Source: an uncultured Bacteroidales bacterium
GTDB taxonomy: Bacteria; Bacteroidota; Bacteroidia; Bacteroidales; Paludibacteraceae
DNA: 5,197 bases
Assembly: GCA_937892015.1 (NCBI GenBank)
Contig: CALAUY010000198.1
Coordinates: 1 to 5,197 of the forward strand
Direction of reading: 5' to 3'
Under the pieces are notes generated by a model, which did not search any database, had not been told where the DNA came from, and saw nothing but the letters and a program-made list of their open reading frames with translations. The translations under genes were made by a program, and so were the position numbers. Shown here piece by piece: positions 1-4,925 of the stretch; the stretch's first letter is position 1; each line of letters starts with the position of its first letter.

Positions 1-210
1 GAAAAACGAAGCGGCAAGACTGAACACGAATCAAACGAATCAAACGAAGAACGAAGATTGAAAAACGAAGCGGCAAAACTGAACACGAATCGAACGAATC
101 AAACGAATCAAACGAATCAAACGAAGAACGAAGATTGAAAAACGAAGCGGCAAGACTGAACACGAATCAAACGAATCGAACGAATCGAACGAATCAAACG
201 AAGAATGAAA
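1..210. repeat. Compound tandem repeat (9-bp units nested in 59-77-bp units)
   Basis: Three long units begin at 1, 60 and 137, each with nearly the same 26-bp head (GAAAAACGAAGCGGCAAGAC plus TGAACA). Inside each unit the head is followed by 9-bp copies of CGAATCAAA or CGAATCGAA: two copies in unit 1 (27-44), four in unit 2 (86-121) and four in unit 3 (163-198). A tail CGAAGAACGAAGATT closes units 1 and 2; unit 3 has a shortened tail ending near 210. Units 1 and 2 are 59 and 77 bp, and the difference is exactly two 9-bp copies. Neither length is a multiple of three, so the array does not read as one protein repeat. The array probably continues left of the window. Confidence 0.93.
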
Positions 211-327
211 GGGCAAAGAGCGTTACATTCTGTCGGCAAGACCGGTACTCACATTCTGTTATTTTTAGCATAAAAGTGCGAATAATTATCAGAAATTGCA
301 GTTTTTTGCATTTTTCGCTCAAAAAAA
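211..327. other. Gene-free stretch upstream of promoter P1
   Basis: This AT-rich stretch between the compound repeat and P1 has no convincing coding sequence. A TTG-initiated open frame crosses it but begins inside the repeat and has low-complexity composition. It holds two copies of ACATTCTGT (225-233 and 251-259) and a TGCATTTTT motif (307-315) that recurs upstream of P2. Nothing else could be assigned. Confidence 0.5.
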
Positions 328-359
328 TTTGCATATGTCAGAAAAAAGTAGTAATTTTG
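328..359 (+). promoter_or_regulatory. Bacteroidota-type promoter P1 for the first ATPase gene
   Basis: TTTG (328-331) is followed after 20 nt by TAATTTTG (352-359), matching the Bacteroidota housekeeping promoter pattern TTTG/TAnnTTTG. The spacer is A-rich and the sequence continues with CAGTCTGATT. Transcription would start around 365, giving a leader of about 60 nt before the ATG at 428. The same arrangement with the same 20-nt spacing is found at P2 and P3, which supports the call. Confidence 0.8.
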
Positions 360-375
360 CAGTCTGATTGGGTTT

Positions 376-419
376 TACGCAGTGCATCTCGTAAAAATAC
401 GCAGTCTATCTCGTAAAAT
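376..419 (+). repeat. 22-bp direct duplication in the leader of the first ATPase gene
   Basis: Two adjacent 22-bp copies, 376-397 and 398-419, both start TACGCAGT and contain ATCTCGTAAAA. They match at 19 of 22 positions. They lie between the predicted transcription start of P1 and the ATG at 428, so they would be in the 5' untranslated RNA. Function is unknown; a simple tandem duplication is the minimal explanation. Confidence 0.8.
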
Positions 420-427
420 TCTATAAT

Positions 428-1615
428 ATGATACAACGTGCACAATATCAAGTCCTTATGGACAGGCTAAATGAGCCGAGAAAGTTCATTCAGATTCTGG
501 AAGGTCCTCGTCAGGTAGGAAAAACGACCCTAATCAAGCAGGTTTTGCAGGGAATAGGTAAGCCATGGTTGTTGTTTTCGTCTGACATAGTACCGGCATC
601 TAGTCCGGAGTGGATTAGTGAGTGTTGGTTTGCGGCGCGTCAGAAGATGCTGATGGAGAACCTGTCGGAACTGGTGTTAGTAATCGATGAGATTCAGTTA
701 ATTGGTCGCTGGAGCAGTTATGTAAAAAAAGAGTGGGATGCGGACACGTTCAATAATGTCAACATAAAAGTGGTGTTGTTAGGTTCGTCTCGTGTGCTGT
801 TAGAGCGTGGTTTATCGGAGAGTTTGATGGGCAGATTTGAGTTGATTAAGATGTCGCATTGGTCGTATTCGGAGATGCGCGATGCGTTTGGTTTCTCATT
901 AGGTGAGTACATTTTTTACGGAGGTTATCCGGGAGCAGCGGATATGATAGATGACCAAGAGCGTTGGCGGTCGTATATACGTTCGGCGATTGTGGATGCG
1001 ACGATTAATAAGGACATACTGGTTGACACGCCGATTGGCAAGCCGGCACTCTTCCGCCAGACCTTTGAGTTGAGTGTGGTTTATTCGGGAAAGATATTGT
1101 CATACACGAAAATGTTGGGTCAGTTGCAGGATGCGGGGAACACCACGACGTTGGTGGGATATTTGGAAGTATTGAACCGCAGTGGCCTGTCAACGGCACT
1201 GCCGAAGTTTGCCATGGATAAGGCTCGTCGGAAAGGTTCTATTCCGAAATTTCAAGTGTATAACAATGCCTTGATGAATATCTATAGTGGTCAGCCGTAC
1301 GAGTCGATAATGGCCGATACGAAGCAATGGGGACACATTTTTGAGTCGGCGATAGGAGCACATATCCTCAACGAAGCATATGTTCATGGGATAGATGTTT
1401 ATTATTGGCGTGATGGCAACGATGAGGTTGATTTTGTTTTATCGCACAACGGCAAGGTCGTGGCGATAGAAGTTAAAAGCAACGATAGTGCATACGGTAA
1501 AGGCTTGCAACGCTTTGATAAGCTGTTTCATCCGTATCGTTCGTTGGTTGTTGGTGCAGGCGGATTGCCTGCGGAAACGTTCTTCGCGTCATCGCTCATG
1601 CGTCTGTTTGAGTGA
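428..1615 (+). CDS. ATP-binding protein, AAA_14 + DUF4143 architecture
   Basis: This 395-residue protein is predicted to be cytoplasmic. The N-terminal P-loop ATPase module has Walker A GPRQVGKTT at 26-34 (K32, T33), Walker B LVLVIDE at 82-88 (D87, E88), a sensor-like VVLLGSS at 115-121, and SESLMGRFE at 130-138. The middle (about 165-290) has the helical layout usual in DUF4143 proteins. The C-terminal part has E306, EVD at 333-335 and EVK at 348-350, a pattern resembling PD-(D/E)XK nuclease folds. Length is normal for the family and no frame break is seen. The ATG at 428 is the first in-frame start after P1, about 60 nt beyond the expected transcription start; no Shine-Dalgarno is visible. 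It converges with another DUF4143 gene. The family is common in Bacteroidota, and its biological role is not established. Nuclease activity is only an inference from the residue pattern. Confidence 0.93.
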   Translation: MIQRAQYQVLMDRLNEPRKFIQILEGPRQVGKTTLIKQVLQGIGKPWLLFSSDIVPASSPEWISECWFAARQKMLMENLSELVLVIDEIQLIGRWSSYVKKEWDADTFNNVNIKVVLLGSSRVLLERGLSESLMGRFELIKMSHWSYSEMRDAFGFSLGEYIFYGGYPGAADMIDDQERWRSYIRSAIVDATINKDILVDTPIGKPALFRQTFELSVVYSGKILSYTKMLGQLQDAGNTTTLVGYLEVLNRSGLSTALPKFAMDKARRKGSIPKFQVYNNALMNIYSGQPYESIMADTKQWGHIFESAIGAHILNEAYVHGIDVYYWRDGNDEVDFVLSHNGKVVAIEVKSNDSAYGKGLQRFDKLFHPYRSLVVGAGGLPAETFFASSLMRLFE

Positions 1616-1670
1616 GTTTTTTGCCGAGAAAAAGAGCGATGTTTGCCGGTGATTTTTGATGGTTGCCAAA

Positions 1671-1715
1671 GAGTGCAGAGTGTGCAAAGTGTGCAAAAAA
1701 TTTGTGTTGATAGTA
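1671..1715 (+). repeat. Dispersed GTGTGCAAA repeat, copy A
   Basis: Three 9-bp units, GAGTGCAGA (1671-1679), GTGTGCAAA (1680-1688) and GTGTGCAAA (1689-1697), are followed by AAATTTGTGTTGATAGTA (1698-1715). The same units and nearly the same tail occur in the same orientation at 3582-3643. Here it lies in the spacer between the two convergent ATPase genes, 55 bp after the stop of the first. Confidence 0.85.
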
Positions 1716-1736
1716 GGAAAATGATCATGCGACAAA

Positions 1737-1763
1737 GTAGGCACGGTAGGTAAAGTAGGCATT
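1737..1763 (+). repeat. Short 9-bp tandem repeat (GTAGG-N4)
   Basis: Three consecutive 9-bp units GTAGGCACG, GTAGGTAAA and GTAGGCATT begin at 1737, 1746 and 1755. The GTAGG core is invariant. It sits 21 bp after copy A of the GTGTGCAAA repeat in the same spacer. It is short enough that chance cannot be excluded. Confidence 0.6.
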
Positions 1764-1791
1764 ACATGTGAGTGGATGTAGAGTTAAAAAT

Positions 1792-1815
1792 GCATAAAAA
1801 GGTGATTTTTTATGC
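1792..1815 (-). terminator. AT-rich hairpin, possible terminator of the minus-strand ATPase gene
   Basis: GCATAAAAA (1792-1800) pairs perfectly with TTTTTATGC (1807-1815) across a 6-nt loop. Read on the minus strand, the stem lies about 38 nt beyond the stop codon of the minus-strand gene and is followed by ATTTTTAAC, a short T-run. The stem is weak (7 of 9 pairs are A-T), so termination is plausible but not certain. The plus-strand side has no T-run after the stem. No clear terminator was seen for the plus-strand ATPase gene. Confidence 0.4.
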
Positions 1816-1853
1816 TAAAATCTGCGGTTAATCGTGTATATCCTGTTTGTTTC

Positions 1854-3143
1854 TTAGGGTTTGAGGCATCCGATAGGCACGACATACACGCCATCCTCTC
1901 TTCGATAAGCATAATTGCCAACACCGATTAAAACCATCATAAAAGAAGGAGCCGGCATCTTGTCTGTGTCAATCTTGTGAGCCAGTTGTTTGAGCGCGGC
2001 AGCTCCTTCCTCGATGAGATTATCTCCTCCTATTTTGATTTCTACGAGTCCGTAATGTCCGTTGCGAAGATGGATGACGGCATCGCACTCAAGGCCTGTT
2101 TTGTCACGATAATGATAGACCGTTCCGTCCAGCGCATCGGCATAAACCCGTAAGTCACGCACGGCCATGTTTTCGTAGAACAGTCCGAACGATTTCATGT
2201 CCATCATCAAATCGTTGGGTCCAATGCCCAGAGCAGCGGCGGCGATACTAGGGTCAACCAAATATCTTGTGTCGGCGGAACGGATAGCTGTTTTGCTCCT
2301 GATGTTGGGATTCCAAGCGCGCATATCTTCCACCACGAAAATCATTTTCAGGGCCTTGATGTACGAAGCGATAATGTCTTCGCTAAGTGTCTCATCTTCA
2401 TTGGATTGCATATCCTTAGCAATGGTAGCGAGCGAAGCTTGCGTGCCGAGATGTCGGCTCAAACTGCGCATCAGCCGTTTGACACGTTCCGGATCGCGAC
2501 GAATTCCGTCGGCGCGTGAGATATCCGAATTGTCGCCACTTCCTATGCCAACGACACCGGAATAGTATGCAATAGCTTGATTTAGCGCGGCTTTCTTGCT
2601 TTTGACAGATAGCGCAAAAGGCCATCCTCCTCGGCAAATAAGGAACGCCAAACGCTCTATATCTATTTGCGATTGGGCCACCAACTGTTCGGGCCGGTCG
2701 AACAGCATCGCAAGACTTAACTCTCCGGTGGAATCTTCCGACTCCCACAGCGACATCGGGCGCATCAAGACAGGGGTGATTCGTCCCGTTCCGGAATGAA
2801 TAATCTCATCTCTTTTTGCGGGAACGGCTGACCCTGTAAGAATAAATTGTCCGACGGCGCGTCGATGGTCAACCTCAAACCTTACGGCATCCCATAGCGT
2901 AGGCACCACCTGCCATTCGTCAATCAGGCGAGGCGTTTGCCCTGCCAACAAAAACGAAGGAGACGTTCTGGCCAACTGCACGTTGCGTACTCCGTCATTC
3001 GGGTCGGCCAAATACACAACGCTGCCGGCTATTTGCTCGGCAGAAGTCGTTTTGCCACACCACTTGGAACCCTCCAACAATACGCAGCCGCAAGATTCTA
3101 TCCATTCTTGCAGTATTTGGTCTGCTATTCGTTTCTTGTACAT
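1854..3143 (-). CDS. ATP-binding protein, AAA_14 + DUF4143 architecture (WCGKT/IDEWQ subfamily)
   Basis: This 429-residue protein has an N-terminal P-loop ATPase module: Walker A GSKWCGKTT at 25-33 (K31, T32), Walker B RLIDEWQ at 72-78 (D75, E76), a sensor-like QFILTGSAVP at 99-108, and SGTGRI at 117-122. The DUF4143-type C-terminal region contains YENMAV with E324, ECD at 352-354 and VEIKIGG with E368 and K370, arranged like a PD-(D/E)XK fold. Length is normal and the frame is intact. The motifs differ strongly from the convergent ATPase at 428-1615, so the two are distant relatives and not a recent duplication. The ATG at 3143 lies about 28 nt after the P2 core, giving a short leader without Shine-Dalgarno, as usual in Bacteroidota. 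The biological role of the family is not established; nuclease activity is only inferred. Confidence 0.94.
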   Translation of the reverse strand: MYKKRIADQILQEWIESCGCVLLEGSKWCGKTTSAEQIAGSVVYLADPNDGVRNVQLARTSPSFLLAGQTPRLIDEWQVVPTLWDAVRFEVDHRRAVGQFILTGSAVPAKRDEIIHSGTGRITPVLMRPMSLWESEDSTGELSLAMLFDRPEQLVAQSQIDIERLAFLICRGGWPFALSVKSKKAALNQAIAYYSGVVGIGSGDNSDISRADGIRRDPERVKRLMRSLSRHLGTQASLATIAKDMQSNEDETLSEDIIASYIKALKMIFVVEDMRAWNPNIRSKTAIRSADTRYLVDPSIAAAALGIGPNDLMMDMKSFGLFYENMAVRDLRVYADALDGTVYHYRDKTGLECDAVIHLRNGHYGLVEIKIGGDNLIEEGAAALKQLAHKIDTDKMPAPSFMMVLIGVGNYAYRREDGVYVVPIGCLKP

Positions 3144-3171
3144 AGTGTATTTTTATCTTCAAATTTGGCTG

Positions 3172-3203
3172 CAAAGTTACTCTTTTTTTTTGATATATGC
3201 AAA
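3172..3203 (-). promoter_or_regulatory. Bacteroidota-type promoter P2 for the minus-strand ATPase gene
   Basis: On the minus strand TTTG (3203-3200) is followed after 20 nt by TAACTTTG (3179-3172), then CAGCC. The core and spacing match the Bacteroidota promoter pattern, and the spacer CATATATCA plus an A-run closely resembles that of P1. The gene start at 3143 follows about 28 nt after the core. Confidence 0.85.
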
Positions 3204-3214
3204 TAAAATGCAAT

Positions 3215-3228
3215 AAAAATGCATTTTT
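3215..3228. promoter_or_regulatory. Perfect 14-bp palindrome upstream of P2
   Basis: AAAAATGCATTTTT is a perfect inverted repeat centred between 3221 and 3222. It begins 12 bp upstream of the TTTG element of P2. A related TTTTTTGCATTTTT lies at a matching distance upstream of P1 (302-315). It could be an operator or an A/T-tract upstream element; AT-rich palindromes of this size also arise by chance. Confidence 0.4.
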
Positions 3229-3303
3229 GTACGATTTTGCGTCATTTTTTAGGATTTTACGGGCAAAACGGGCATATAAACGGTGGAAATTTTTACCCGA
3301 TTC

Positions 3304-3478
3304 GGGCATTTGGACGCAATTCGTTCGGGCATTTGGACGCATTTTGGTCGGGCATTTGGACGCATTTTGGTTGGGCATTTGGACGCATTTCGTTTGGGCA
3401 TTTGGACGCATTTCGTTCGGGCATTTGGACGTAATTTGGTCGGGCATTTGGACGCATTTTGGTCGGGCATTTGGACAC
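3304..3478. repeat. 23-bp tandem repeat, seven full copies plus a partial eighth
   Basis: Copies begin at 3304, 3327, 3350, 3373, 3396, 3419 and 3442 with an exact 23-bp period. The partial eighth starts at 3465 and loses identity after GGGCATTTGGAC. The consensus is GGGCATTTGGACGCATTT followed by TGGTC or CGTTC. The first 12 bases are invariant in all copies; differences concentrate in the last nine. There are no unique spacers, so it is not a CRISPR array. It lies in the divergent spacer between the minus-strand ATPase gene and ruvA, upstream of both promoters. Function is unknown. Confidence 0.97.
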
Positions 3479-3581
3479 AAAAATGAATGGTTCATAATAG
3501 CAAAATAACACGAACAGATGCGATGATGCTAATACACTAACCGGCACGAGGATGGAAACAGTGCAGGTAAAATTGTTTTGT
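3479..3581. other. Unassigned spacer between two repeats
   Basis: This stretch between the 23-bp array and copy B of the GTGTGCAAA repeat has no coding sequence or RNA gene that I can support. Only a small 5-bp hairpin (ATGAA/TTCAT, 3483-3495) was seen, too weak to interpret. Confidence 0.5.
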
Positions 3582-3643
3582 TGCAAAAGTGTGCAAAAGT
3601 GTGCAAAGTGTGCAGAGTGTGCAAAATTTTTGTGTCGATAGTA
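3582..3643 (+). repeat. Dispersed GTGTGCAAA repeat, copy B
   Basis: After TGCAAAA (3582-3588) come GTGTGCAAAA (3589-3598), GTGTGCAAA (3599-3607), GTGTGCAGA (3608-3616) and GTGTGCAAA (3617-3625), then a tail ATTTTTGTGTCGATAGTA (3626-3643). The units and tail match copy A at 1671-1715 in the same orientation, with more units here. It ends 60 bp upstream of the ruvA promoter. Confidence 0.87.
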
Positions 3644-3672
3644 TTTGTTTTTCGTAAAATTACCGCATTTAA

Positions 3673-3694
3673 TACTTTTTTTTGAAAAAAAGTA
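3673..3694. promoter_or_regulatory. A/T-tract inverted repeat just upstream of P3
   Basis: TACTTTTTTT (3673-3682) is the exact reverse complement of AAAAAAAGTA (3685-3694), separated by 2 nt. It ends 9 bp before the upstream element of P3. It could act as an UP-like A-tract, an operator, or a weak hairpin ending any transcript from the left. The sequence alone does not decide between these. Confidence 0.45.
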
Positions 3695-3702
3695 CGAAAA
3701 TC

Positions 3703-3734
3703 CTTGCATAATTGAAAAAAAAGTAGTAACTTTG
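3703..3734 (+). promoter_or_regulatory. Bacteroidota-type promoter P3 for the ruvA run
   Basis: CTTG (3703-3706) is followed after 20 nt by TAACTTTG (3727-3734), then CAGCCTGAAT. Core, spacing, the A-run in the spacer and the GTAGTAAC block match P1 and P2, though the first base of the upstream TTTG element is C. The ATG of ruvA follows 40 nt after the core, through an A-rich leader. Confidence 0.83.
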
Positions 3735-3774
3735 CAGCCTGAATCGGAAAAAACACGCAAAATAAGCAACTAAT

Positions 3775-4377
3775 ATGATTGATTTTATACGTGGAAAGAT
3801 AGCTGAACTGAGTCCGACTTGCGCGGTAGTCGAGACCGGCGGAGTAGGATACGAAGTGAACATCACACTGCCGACGTACAGTCTGCTGTTAGGGCAAGAA
3901 GATACGAAACTGTTTATCTATGAAGCGATTAGAGAGGACGGTCACGACCTGTACGGCTTTCCGTCCAAAGGCGAGCGTCAGCTGTTCATCGCGCTCATCA
4001 GCGTCTCGGGTGTGGGTCCGGGTAGCGCGCGCACTATCCTCTCAGGCTATACGGCGGCGGAGATACGTCAACTGATAGCCGTGGGCAATGCCAAAGCGTT
4101 GAGCAACGTGAAAGGTCTGGGCATCAAGACCGCGCAGAAAATCATCGTGGAGCTGAAAGACAAAGTGCTGAAGATTGACGTTGGCGACAACCCGGGCGCA
4201 CCGATACCGACCGCTGAACCTGTGCAGAACAGCGTGGTTTACGATGAAGCCGTTCAGGCTCTCACGGCTCTCGGTTACGCCTCGGCACCGGTTGGCAAGA
4301 CCGTGCAAAAAATACTCTCCGAAGAGCCGACATTGGCTGTGGAGCAAGTGATAAAGAAAGCATTCAAAATGTTGTAA
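3775..4377 (+). CDS. ruvA: Holliday junction branch migration protein RuvA
   Basis: RuvA binds the four-way DNA junction formed during recombinational repair and loads the RuvB helicase for branch migration. At 200 residues the protein has the usual length. The N-terminal OB-fold domain (about 1-62) opens with MIDFIRGKI and contains GGVGYEV at 22-28. Two helix-hairpin-helix elements follow: SGVGPGSA at 78-85 and KGLGIKTA at 113-120, both expected to contact DNA. A variable linker (about 135-150) leads to the C-terminal RuvB-interacting domain (about 152-200) with VQALTALGYA. The start is fixed by the conserved N-terminus and by its position after P3. It is first in a tight + strand run, with the next gene starting 11 bp after its stop; ruvB is not adjacent in this window. 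Confidence 0.98.
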   Translation: MIDFIRGKIAELSPTCAVVETGGVGYEVNITLPTYSLLLGQEDTKLFIYEAIREDGHDLYGFPSKGERQLFIALISVSGVGPGSARTILSGYTAAEIRQLIAVGNAKALSNVKGLGIKTAQKIIVELKDKVLKIDVGDNPGAPIPTAEPVQNSVVYDEAVQALTALGYASAPVGKTVQKILSEEPTLAVEQVIKKAFKML

Positions 4378-4388
4378 ATCAAAAAGAT

Positions 4389-4913
4389 ATGGCACTAATC
4401 AAATCTGTGAGAGGATTCACGCCTCGGATAGCCGAGGATGTGTGGATGGCGGAGAACGCTACAGTTGTGGGGGATGTGGTGATTGGCGAGGGAACCAGCA
4501 TATGGTTCAATGCCGTGCTACGCGGCGATGTCAACTGGATACACGTGGGTAAGCACTGCAACATACAAGACGGTTCGGTGCTGCATACGCTCTACGAGAA
4601 ATCCACCATCACCTTGGGCGATTACGTGTCGGTGGGACACAACGTGACCATCCACGGCGCAGATGTGGACGACTACGCACTCATCGGCATGGGCTCGACG
4701 CTCTTAGACGGCGCGCATGTGGGCAGAGGCGCTATCGTGGCGGCAGGCGCACTCGTTCTCAAAGGGACGCAGATAGGCGAGTATGAGATATGGGGCGGCG
4801 TACCGGCGAAATTCATCAAGAAAGCCGACCCGGCACAAACGGAGGAAATCAACAGGAAAATAGCGCACAACTACGCAATGTATGCGGGTTGGTACGAAAC
4901 CAAAGAAAACTAA
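4389..4913 (+). CDS. Gamma-class carbonic anhydrase family protein (left-handed beta-helix)
   Basis: This 174-residue protein is a left-handed beta-helix built from hexapeptide repeats (visible from about 23 to 140, for example VVGDVV, VIGEGT, TLGDYV, HVGRGA). Three histidines, H66, H84 and H89, fit the zinc ligands of gamma carbonic anhydrases, with the HNVTIH spacing of five. R45, D47, Q60 and D61 match other conserved active-site positions of the family. The H66-H84 distance is short, so the acidic loop that carries the proton-shuttle glutamate in the archaeal prototype is absent, as in the CamH/YrdA/PaaY-type members. Reversible CO2 hydration is therefore plausible but not assured; related proteins have no proven activity or act on CoA thioesters. 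The C-terminal helix (about 148-172) is typical. It lies 11 bp after ruvA and 12 bp before pyrH, probably on one transcript. Confidence 0.93.
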   Translation: MALIKSVRGFTPRIAEDVWMAENATVVGDVVIGEGTSIWFNAVLRGDVNWIHVGKHCNIQDGSVLHTLYEKSTITLGDYVSVGHNVTIHGADVDDYALIGMGSTLLDGAHVGRGAIVAAGALVLKGTQIGEYEIWGGVPAKFIKKADPAQTEEINRKIAHNYAMYAGWYETKEN

Positions 4914-4925
4914 AACCATACGAAC

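Noticed and set aside
1..210. CRISPR-like array with 26-bp repeats
   Set aside because: The sequence between the 26-bp heads consists of 9-bp repeats shared by all units and so is not unique spacer material.
135..416. Plus-strand TTG-initiated open frame of 93 codons
   Set aside because: It starts inside the compound tandem repeat, its first third is repeat-derived N/Q/R/T, and it runs through promoter P1. The repeat unit lengths are not multiples of three. No recognisable domain.
2197..2565. Plus-strand open frame of 122 codons opposite the minus-strand ATPase gene
   Set aside because: It lies wholly antisense to a well-supported AAA_14/DUF4143 gene and shows no domain of its own.
3304..3478. 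CRISPR array
   Set aside because: The 23-bp copies abut with no unique spacers between them, and no cas gene is present.
3304..3478. Iterons of a plasmid or replication origin
   Set aside because: No replication initiator gene is present and the array sits beside the chromosomal ruvA-pyrH run. Binding by some protein remains possible, but an origin is not supported.
2995..3495. Minus-strand open frame with repeated KCPTKMRPNA segments, overlapping the minus-strand ATPase gene start
   Set aside because: The left half is an out-of-frame shadow of the ATPase gene and promoter P2, and the right half is the 23-bp array. No domain and no suitable start signal.
3197..3508. Long plus-strand open frame with repeated FGHLDAF/GIWTHF segments
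   Set aside because: It is the translation of the 23-bp array, which is open in every frame. Overlapping frames on both strands give equally long repeats, so openness here is not evidence of coding.
3293..3769. Minus-strand open frame of 158 codons opposite the ruvA promoter
   Set aside because: It is composed of the 23-bp array, the GTGTGCAAA repeat (read as HSAHFAHF) and the P3 region. Composition is low-complexity and no family is recognisable.
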